The notes beneath the pieces were generated by a model, which saw nothing but the letters and a program-made list of their open reading frames with translations, did not search any database and was not told the origin of the DNA. From the NCBI RefSeq assembly GCF_947487305.1, contig NZ_CANKWH010000003.1, positions 1 to 64,000 on the forward strand: 64,000 nucleotides of DNA, given 5' to 3'. Of the stretch, positions 58,312-64,000 are shown in pieces. How positions within the stretch are numbered: the stretch's first letter is position 1; every line of letters starts with the position of its first letter. The position numbers were made by a program, and so were the translations under genes. The stretch is from an uncultured Paracoccus sp. GTDB taxonomy: Bacteria > Pseudomonadota > Alphaproteobacteria > Rhodobacterales > Rhodobacteraceae.

Positions 58312-59079
58312 TCACAGCGAGGCGGTGATGCCGCCATCCACATAGAGCGTTGTGCCGTTGACGAAGCTCGAGGCCGCCGACGACAGGAAGATCGCCGCGC
58401 CGACCAGTTCCGGCAATTGCCCCCAGCGACCGGCGGGGGTGCGCTTGGCCAGCCAGGCGCTGAAATCGGCATCGGCAACCAGCGCGGCATTCAGCGGCGT
58501 GTCGAAATAGCCCGGTGCAATGGCATTGCAGTTCAGCCCGTATTTCGCCCAATCGGTCGCCATGCCCTTGGTCAGGTTCGCCACTGCGCCCTTGGTGGCG
58601 GTATAGGGGGCGATGCCGGGGCGGGCGAGCGCGCTCTGGACGCTGGCGATGTTGACGATCTTGCCGGCGCCGCGTGCGATCATGTGGCGCGCGACGGGTT
58701 GCGCCACGTTGAAGACGCTGGCGATATTCGTCTGTAGCAGCCGCTGGAAGGCTCCCGCCGGGAACTCCTCCAGGGGCGCACGGTGCTGCATGCCCGCATT
58801 GTTGATGAGGATGTCGATGGCGCCACTCTCGGCTTCGAACCCGTCCACGGCGTCGCAGGCGGCGGCGTGATCGGTCACGTCGAAGGGCAGGGTGGCCACG
58901 TCGAATCCGTCAAGGCGCAGCAGGTCGGCGGCTTCCTCGAGCTTCACCGCATCGCGGCCGTTCAGCACGATCGAGGCCCCCGCTGCCGCCAGCCCCTGCG
59001 CCAGCGCCAGACCGATGCCCTGCGACGAGCCAGTGATCAGCGCCCGCTTGCCGCTGAGGTCGAAAAGCGACAGGCTCAT
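58312..59079 (-). CDS. SDR oxidoreductase, gluconate 5-dehydrogenase-like
   Basis: 255 residues. Cofactor motif TGSSQGIGLALAQGL, NNAGMQHRAPLEEF, catalytic Ser in NIASVQS and YTATKGA, and C-terminal VNGTTLYVDGGI. The NNAGMQHR and LFDLSGKRALITGSSQGIG segments are typical of gluconate 5-dehydrogenase-like enzymes that interconvert keto and hydroxy sugar acids. It overlaps or abuts the neighbouring genes (1 bp from the upstream SDR). Confidence 0.88.
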   Translation of the reverse strand: MSLSLFDLSGKRALITGSSQGIGLALAQGLAAAGASIVLNGRDAVKLEEAADLLRLDGFDVATLPFDVTDHAAACDAVDGFEAESGAIDILINNAGMQHRAPLEEFPAGAFQRLLQTNIASVFNVAQPVARHMIARGAGKIVNIASVQSALARPGIAPYTATKGAVANLTKGMATDWAKYGLNCNAIAPGYFDTPLNAALVADADFSAWLAKRTPAGRWGQLPELVGAAIFLSSAASSFVNGTTLYVDGGITASL

Positions 59080-59080
59080 C

Positions 59081-59824
59081 TCAGCCCCGCCCGATGAAGG
59101 GCATCTTGGTCGCCATCACGGTCAGGAACTGGATATTCGTCCCCTCGGGCTGGGTCGCCATGTAGAAGACCGACTCGGCCACGCGCTGCGCATCCATCAT
59201 CGGCTCGGCCTTGATCGAGCCATCGGCCTGCGGCACGCCGGATTGCATCCGCTCCGCCAGCTTGGTCAGGGCATTGCCGATATCCACCTGCCCGCAGGCG
59301 ATATCAAAGGGACGCCCGTCCAGCGAGATCGCCCGGGTCATGCCCGTCACCGCATGTTTCGAGGCGGTATAGGCGATCGAGCCGGGCCGCGGCACATGGG
59401 CCGAGATCGAGCCGTTGTTGATGATCCGCCCGCCTTGGGGCTCCTGCGCGCGCATCACCCGGAAGGCCGCGCGGGCGGCCAGGAACATCCCGTTCAGGTT
59501 CACGTCGATCACCTTGCGGAAATCGTCGGGGTCGATCTGGTCGGGCGTGTTCGCCGGGATATTGGTGCCGGCATTGTTGAACAGGGCATCCACCCGGCCC
59601 CATTTGGCGACCACCTGGTCGAAGGCCGCATCCACCGCCGCCGCGTCGGTCACGTCGCAGGGCAGGGCCAGCGCATCGGAATCGGCGCCCGCCACCTCGC
59701 GCAGCTGATCCTCGCGCCGCCCGATCAGGCCGACGCGCCAGCCATTCGCCAGGAAATGCTCGGCCGTGACGCGGCCGATGCCGCTGCTGGCGCCGGTGAT
59801 GATGATGGTCTTCGGATCCGCCAT
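59081..59824 (-). CDS. SDR oxidoreductase, unknown substrate
   Basis: 247 residues with TGASSGIGRVTAEHFL, NNAGTN and catalytic INNGSISAH plus YTASKHAV. The C-terminal half contains CGQVDIGNALTKLAERMQ and ends KMPFIGRG, a pattern I associate with SDRs in sugar-acid clusters but with no defined substrate. Sits between the IlvD-like dehydratase (21 bp upstream) and the other SDR. Confidence 0.87.
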   Translation of the reverse strand: MADPKTIIITGASSGIGRVTAEHFLANGWRVGLIGRREDQLREVAGADSDALALPCDVTDAAAVDAAFDQVVAKWGRVDALFNNAGTNIPANTPDQIDPDDFRKVIDVNLNGMFLAARAAFRVMRAQEPQGGRIINNGSISAHVPRPGSIAYTASKHAVTGMTRAISLDGRPFDIACGQVDIGNALTKLAERMQSGVPQADGSIKAEPMMDAQRVAESVFYMATQPEGTNIQFLTVMATKMPFIGRG

Positions 59825-59845
59825 GGTGGTTCCTCCTCAATGCCC

Positions 59846-61627
59846 TCAGTGATTGTCGCGCGGCAGGCTTTTCGCCACCTTGTGATAGGCCGTCGCCAGT
59901 TCCAGACAGCCTCCATCGGCCAACTGCCCGACATGCTTGCGATAGATCTCTTGCCAGGGTGTCTGGTTCACCAGTTCCGGCGCGTGCCACGCATCGCGGC
60001 GGCGCTGCCATTCGGCCTCGTCCACCAGCGCGTTCATGGTCCGCGCGTTCAGGTCGAGCCGCACCCGGTCGCCGGTCTCGAGGAAGGCCAGGCCACCGCC
60101 GACCACGGATTCCGGGCTGGCGTTCAGGATCGAGGGGCTTTCCGAGGTGCCCGATTGCCGCCCGTCGCCCACGGTCGGCATGTGGTTGATGCCCTGCTTG
60201 ATCAGCGCATCCGGCGGCTGCATGTTCACCACCTCGGCGCTGCCCGGATAGCCGACGCAGCCGACATTGCGGATGAACAGGATGCAGTTCTCGTCGATGT
60301 TGAGCGCCGGGTCGTTGATCCGGTCGTGGTAATCCTCGGGGCCCTCGAAGACGATGGCGCGGGCCTCGTGGATGCCCTCCTGCCCCGGTTCCGACAGGAA
60401 ACGCTGGCGGAAATCGGGCGAGATGACGCTGGTCTTCATCAGCGCCGAGTCGAAGAGATTGCCCGAGAGGACGAGGAAACCGGCATTCGGTCGCAGCGGC
60501 TCCGCAACCGTGCGGATCACGTCCAGATCGCCGCTGTCCCAGCCCGTCAGGTTTTCGCCCATGGTCTTGCCGGTCGCGGTCATCGCCGCGTCCCGGATCA
60601 GCCCGGCCTTGCGCAATTCGCCCATCACCGCCGGCACGCCGCCGGCGCGGAAGAAGCTTTCGCCCAGATACTCGCCCGCCGGCTGCATGTTCAGCAGCAA
60701 GGGCACCTCGAACCCGATGGTCTCCCAGTCCTTCACGTTCAGCTCGACCCCGGCATGGCGGGCGATGGCCTGCAGATGCGGCGGCGCATTGGTCGAGCCG
60801 CCGATCGCCGCGTTGACGACGATGGCGTTCTCGAAGGCTTCGCGGGTCAGGATGTCACTGGGCTTCAGGTCGTCCAGCACCATCTGCACGATGCGCTTGC
60901 CGGTCTCGTAGGCCATGTTCATCCGCTCGCGGAAGGGGGCGGGGATGGCGGAATTGCCGGTCAGCGTCATGCCAAGCGCCTCGGCCATGGCATTCATGGT
61001 GCTGGCGGTGCCCATGGTGTTGCAATGGCCAAGGCTGGGGGCCGAGGCGCAGACCCGGCTGATGAACTCGTCATAGTCGATCTTGCCCTCGGCCAGAAGC
61101 CGGCGGCTTTCCCAGACAATCGTGCCCGAACCGGCGCGCTTGCCCTTCCACCAGCCGTCCAGCATCGGCCCGCCATTCAGCGCGATGGCCGGAATGTCGA
61201 CGGTCGCCGCGCCCATCAGCATGGCGGGCGTGGTCTTGTCGCAGCCGGTGGTCAGCACCACCCCGTCGATCGGATAGCCGTGCAGCACCTCGACCAGCGA
61301 CAGATAGGCGAGGTTGCGGTCCAGCGCCGCCGTGGGCCGCTTGCCGGTTTCCTGGATCGGATGGACCGGGAACTCCATCGGGATCCCGCCGCCGTCGCGG
61401 ATGCCCGCCTTGATCCGGTCGATCAGGAAGACATGGATCTTGTTGCAGGGGGCAATGTCGCTGCCGGTCTGGGCAATGCCGATCACCGGGCGCTCGGATT
61501 GCAGTTCTTCGCGCGTGTAGGCCTGATTCTGGTAGCGTTCCAAGTAAAGCGCGGTCATGCCGGGATTGTTCGGATTGTCGAACCATTCCTGGCTGCGGAA
61601 GCGTTTGTGGGCGCGTGTATCCGACAT
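59846..61627 (-). CDS. IlvD/Edd-family sugar-acid dehydratase
   Basis: 593 residues. Iron-sulfur ligands are Cys61 (APCNKIH), Cys129 (TTGCDKTTP) and Cys202 (GHCNTMGTAS). GGSTNAPPHL and DGRQSGTSESPSILNASPE are family signatures. The Asp-Lys after Cys129 binds Mg. The long form with MSDTRAHKRFRSQEWFDN at the start matches arabinonate or xylonate/gluconate-type dehydratases rather than true IlvD. It removes water from an aldonic acid to give a 2-keto-3-deoxy acid. The operator at 61671 lies 44 bp upstream. Confidence 0.9.
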   Translation of the reverse strand: MSDTRAHKRFRSQEWFDNPNNPGMTALYLERYQNQAYTREELQSERPVIGIAQTGSDIAPCNKIHVFLIDRIKAGIRDGGGIPMEFPVHPIQETGKRPTAALDRNLAYLSLVEVLHGYPIDGVVLTTGCDKTTPAMLMGAATVDIPAIALNGGPMLDGWWKGKRAGSGTIVWESRRLLAEGKIDYDEFISRVCASAPSLGHCNTMGTASTMNAMAEALGMTLTGNSAIPAPFRERMNMAYETGKRIVQMVLDDLKPSDILTREAFENAIVVNAAIGGSTNAPPHLQAIARHAGVELNVKDWETIGFEVPLLLNMQPAGEYLGESFFRAGGVPAVMGELRKAGLIRDAAMTATGKTMGENLTGWDSGDLDVIRTVAEPLRPNAGFLVLSGNLFDSALMKTSVISPDFRQRFLSEPGQEGIHEARAIVFEGPEDYHDRINDPALNIDENCILFIRNVGCVGYPGSAEVVNMQPPDALIKQGINHMPTVGDGRQSGTSESPSILNASPESVVGGGLAFLETGDRVRLDLNARTMNALVDEAEWQRRRDAWHAPELVNQTPWQEIYRKHVGQLADGGCLELATAYHKVAKSLPRDNH

Positions 61628-61670
61628 GGTTTCCTCTCCCGAACCGGCGAATTGCCAAAGCTTGAAATTT

Positions 61671-61680
61671 TGGTATACCA
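61671..61680. promoter_or_regulatory. GntR-type operator TGGTATACCA in the divergent promoter
   Basis: A perfect palindrome with longer AT flanks (AAATTT before, TTTTG after) lies between the dehydratase (minus) and FAH-family (plus) genes, 44 and 53 bp from their starts. It is identical to the site at 50663, so the same regulator probably controls both directions. Confidence 0.75.
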
Positions 61681-61732
61681 TTTTGAGAAGCGCGTAAAGC
61701 GCAACCATGACCGCGCCCGAGGAGGAATTCGC

Positions 61733-62884
61733 ATGACCCCTGCCACCCACCTGCCCGAAACCGGGATCTTCACCGGGCGCATCTGGCGGCCGGGCGTCGG
61801 CCCGACGCTGGTGGCGCTGCGCGAGGGCGCGGTCTTCGACGTCACCTCACCCGCGGTGCCGACCATGCGCGACTTGTTGGAACTGGACGATCCGGTGGGC
61901 TGGCTGGCTGCGATGCCGGGCGAGCGGGTCTGCGATCTTGCCGATCTCGAAGGCGAAACGGATGATCCCGATGCGCTGCGGCTGATCTCGCCCGCCGATC
62001 TGCAGGCGATCAAGGCCAGCGGCGTCACCTTTGCCGAATCGATGGTCGAGCGGGTGATCGAGGAACGCGCCGCCGGCAATCCCGACCTTGCCGCCGAGAT
62101 CCGCGCCCGCATCGGCGCGCGCGTGGGCGACAATCTTCGCGGCATAGTCCCCGGCTCGGACCGCGCCTCTGAGGTCAAGCGCGCGCTGCAGGAAGAGGGC
62201 CTCTGGTCGCAATATCTCGAAGTGGGTATCGGCCCGGATGCCGAGGTCTTCACCAAATGCCAGCCCATGGCCTCGGTCGGCTGGGGCGCGCGGGTCGGGC
62301 TGCACCCGATCAGCCGCTGGAACAATCCCGAACCCGAGATCGTGCTGGCGGTGGACAGCCAGGGCCGGATCAAGGGCGCGACGCTTGGCAATGACGTGAA
62401 CCTGCGCGATGTCGAGGGACGCTCGGCGCTGCTTCTGGGCAAGGCCAAGGACAACAACGCCAGCGCCGCCATCGGGCCGTTCGTCCGGCTGTTCGATGCG
62501 GGCTATGGGCTGGAGGACGTGCGGCAGGCAGAACTGACGTTGCGGGTCGAGGGCGCGGACGGGTTCGTGCTGGACGGGCGGTCGTCGATGAGCCGGATCA
62601 GCCGCGATCCCGCCGATCTGGTCAGCCAGACGCTGGGGCGGCATCACCAGTATCCCGACGGGATGATGCTCTATCTCGGCACGCTCTTCGCTCCGACGCA
62701 GGACCGCGATGCCCCGGGGCAGGGCTTCACCCATCACCCGGGCGATCTGGTGACGATCAGCGAGCCGGGGCTGGGGGCGCTGGTGAACCGGGTGGCGCTG
62801 TCGACCGAATGCCCGGAATGGCGCTTCGGCACGGCGGCGCTGATGCGCAATCTTGCCGCACGCGGCTTGCTGGCAACGGCTTGA
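61733..62884 (+). CDS. Fumarylacetoacetate hydrolase-family protein, long sugar-acid form
   Basis: 383 residues from ATG with GGAGGA 7 bp upstream. The FAH fold lies in the second half: EVGIGPDAEVFTKCQPM, EPEIVLAVDSQGRIKGATLGNDVNLRDVEGRS, GKAKDNNASAAIGPF and FTHHPGDLVTIS. These long FAH proteins (AraD1-like) sit in aldonate and arabinonate pathways and act on 2-keto-3-deoxy acids. Here it pairs with the IlvD/Edd dehydratase across the shared operator, so it probably uses that product. Confidence 0.88.
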   Translation: MTPATHLPETGIFTGRIWRPGVGPTLVALREGAVFDVTSPAVPTMRDLLELDDPVGWLAAMPGERVCDLADLEGETDDPDALRLISPADLQAIKASGVTFAESMVERVIEERAAGNPDLAAEIRARIGARVGDNLRGIVPGSDRASEVKRALQEEGLWSQYLEVGIGPDAEVFTKCQPMASVGWGARVGLHPISRWNNPEPEIVLAVDSQGRIKGATLGNDVNLRDVEGRSALLLGKAKDNNASAAIGPFVRLFDAGYGLEDVRQAELTLRVEGADGFVLDGRSSMSRISRDPADLVSQTLGRHHQYPDGMMLYLGTLFAPTQDRDAPGQGFTHHPGDLVTISEPGLGALVNRVALSTECPEWRFGTAALMRNLAARGLLATA

Positions 62885-62903
62885 ACTTCCCCGCATCCGG
62901 CGA

Positions 62904-62919
62904 ATAACGTATACACTAT
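62904..62919. promoter_or_regulatory. Degenerate GTATAC operator-like site upstream of the DenD-like gene
   Basis: AATA-ac-GTATAC-ac-TATT is an imperfect palindrome sharing only the GTATAC core with the two perfect sites, 33 bp before the next start. It may be a weak site for the same regulator or for the following LacI-type protein. Confidence 0.35.
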
Positions 62920-62951
62920 TCATGGCCGGGCAACGGCAGGAGGAGTGTAGG

Positions 62952-63929
62952 ATGCAGGTTCTGATTCTGGGGGCCGCCGGCATGGTCGGCCGCAGGCTGG
63001 CGCAGCATCTGCTGGCAAGCGGCAGGCTGGGCGACCAGCCCGTCAGCCGCATCACCGCCTTCGACATGGTGCCCGCCGATCTCGAGGCCGGGGCTAGTGG
63101 CATCGACCTCAAGATCGTCACCGGCGATGTCTCGGACGAGGCCACCGTCCGCGCGCTGGTGGCGGATCGTCCCGATGTCATCTTCCACCTCGCCGCCGTG
63201 GTCTCGGGCGAGGCCGAGGCCAATTTCGACAAGGGCTATCGCATCAACCTGGATGGCACACGGCACCTGTTCGAGGCGATCCGGGCCGAGGCCGATTACC
63301 GCCCGCGCGTGGTCTATACCTCGTCCATCGCCGTCTTCGGCGCGCCCTTTGGTGACAAGATCGGCGACGAATTCCTGACCGCGCCGCTGACCAGCTATGG
63401 CACCCAGAAGATGATTGGGGAATTGCTGCTGAACGACTATTCCCGGCGCGGCATCTTCGACGGCATCGGTATCCGGCTGCCGACCATCGTGGTCCGGCCC
63501 GGCAAGCCGAACAAGGCGGCCTCGAGTTTCTTTTCCGGCATCATCCGCGAGCCGCTGGCCGGGGTCGAGGCCGATCTGCCTGTGGATGACGATGTGCGCC
63601 ACTGGGTCGCCAGCCCCGATTCCGCCGTCGGCTATCTGGTTCATGGCGCGACCATGGACCTTGAACCCGTCGGCCCGCGCCGCTGCCTGACCATGCCGGG
63701 CCTGTCGGTGACGGTGGCCGAGATGCTGGCGGCGCTGCGTGATGTGGCGGGCGAGGATGTCGCGGCGCGGGTTCGGCGCAAGCCGGACGAAACCATCCGC
63801 CGGATCGTTGCCGGCTGGCCGCGCGATTTCGACGCCACGCGGGCGGCGGAGCTGGGCTTTGTCACCGATGCCAGCTTCCACGACATCATCCGCGCCCATC
63901 AGCGCGAGACCGGCCATGGCCTCGCCTAG
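62952..63929 (+). CDS. denD: DenD-like D-erythronate dehydrogenase
   Basis: 325 residues, extended SDR. LILGAAGMVGRRLAQHL, VIFHLAAVVSGEAEANFDKGYRINLDGT, VYTSSIAVFGAPFG and TSYGTQKMIGELLLNDYSRRG (Tyr and Lys of the active site), then RLPTIVVRPGKPNKAASSFFSGIIREPL. These match D-erythronate 4-phosphate pathway enzyme DenD, which oxidises D-erythronate to 2-keto-D-erythronate. The usual partners OtnK, OtnC and OtnI are not visible in the window. AGGAGTG precedes the start by 7 bp. Confidence 0.88.
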   Translation: MQVLILGAAGMVGRRLAQHLLASGRLGDQPVSRITAFDMVPADLEAGASGIDLKIVTGDVSDEATVRALVADRPDVIFHLAAVVSGEAEANFDKGYRINLDGTRHLFEAIRAEADYRPRVVYTSSIAVFGAPFGDKIGDEFLTAPLTSYGTQKMIGELLLNDYSRRGIFDGIGIRLPTIVVRPGKPNKAASSFFSGIIREPLAGVEADLPVDDDVRHWVASPDSAVGYLVHGATMDLEPVGPRRCLTMPGLSVTVAEMLAALRDVAGEDVAARVRRKPDETIRRIVAGWPRDFDATRAAELGFVTDASFHDIIRAHQRETGHGLA

Positions 63930-64000
63930 AAGCGGGGCGACCCGCCCCGGCGACCGCCGCGCCCGCTCGCGTCCCAGCCTGCAGGGCATCGCCGACCTGC
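63916..64000 (+). CDS. Partial LacI-type regulator (N-terminus)
   Basis: An ATG at 63916 overlaps the denD stop by 14 bp and opens a frame that runs off the window. After a basic stretch it reads RPSLQGIADL, which is the usual start of a LacI helix-turn-helix. Family assignment rests on only 28 codons. Confidence 0.5.
   Translation, partial: MASPRSGATRPGDRRARSRPSLQGIADL

Noticed and set aside
58892..61732. Very long plus-strand extension before the FAH-family gene
   Set aside because: This part runs antisense through two SDRs and the dehydratase. The real start is ATG 61733 with a strong ribosome site.

Overview
The window looks like chromosome of a Paracoccus or close Rhodobacteraceae relative. 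The evidence is the high-GC codon use, a petABC operon whose cytochrome c1 carries the very long acidic N-terminal insert known from Paracoccus, a pyrroloquinoline quinone (PQQ) alcohol-oxidation cluster with a two-component system, and an alphaproteobacterial-type heat-shock promoter before dnaK.

Region by region. 1-443 is AT-richer, gene-poor DNA abutting the 3' end of a tRNA-Ala (444-519, minus) and carries three 12-bp direct repeats, as expected at the edge of an integrated element. 564-1646 holds a lipoprotein, thioredoxin 2 and a decayed metalloprotease fragment. 1880-4045 is a lower-GC insertion and is the most interesting part of the window. It holds a structured RNA segment (about 2080-2321), a 41-codon basic/hydrophobic small ORF (2302-2427), an XRE-type helix-turn-helix gene and a retron-like reverse transcriptase (2798-3862). 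I read it as an undescribed retron-type cassette. Groups of short perfect inverted repeats lie on both sides of it.

4251-17083 is mostly housekeeping: ftsK, a DapC-like aminotransferase, a sulfatase with its radical-SAM maturase, an amidase, SdhAF4-like, rsmB, purH, lspA and a DUF3035 lipoprotein. 17094-30985 is a quinoprotein alcohol-oxidation island. It has a beta-propeller protein, two periplasmic binding proteins, a c-type cytochrome, a hybrid sensor kinase, a FIST sensor protein, a LuxR response regulator, ApbE, a NosR-like membrane flavo-iron-sulfur protein, a Sel1 protein and an ExaF/PedH-type alcohol dehydrogenase with the Asp-x-Asp lanthanide signature.

31400-46240 contains a LysE exporter, dnaKJ, a YiaK-like reductase, radC, petABC, a PfkB sugar kinase, an FAH-family hydrolase, aroC and mutS. 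46312-49637 is a thiamine-pyrophosphate (TPP) riboswitch followed by thiBPQ thiamine uptake. 49704-64000 is a sugar-acid (probably hexuronate) catabolic cluster. It encodes uronate dehydrogenase, a TRAP transporter, a UxaA-like dehydratase, a DMT permease, a GntR regulator, a 2-hydroxyacid dehydrogenase, two SDRs, an IlvD/Edd dehydratase, an FAH-family enzyme, a DenD-like dehydrogenase and the start of a LacI-type regulator. Two perfect TGGTATACCA palindromes and one degenerate site lie upstream of its transcription units and probably form a regulon under the GntR protein.

All identifications come from reading sequence and from memory of protein families. No database search or folding program was run.
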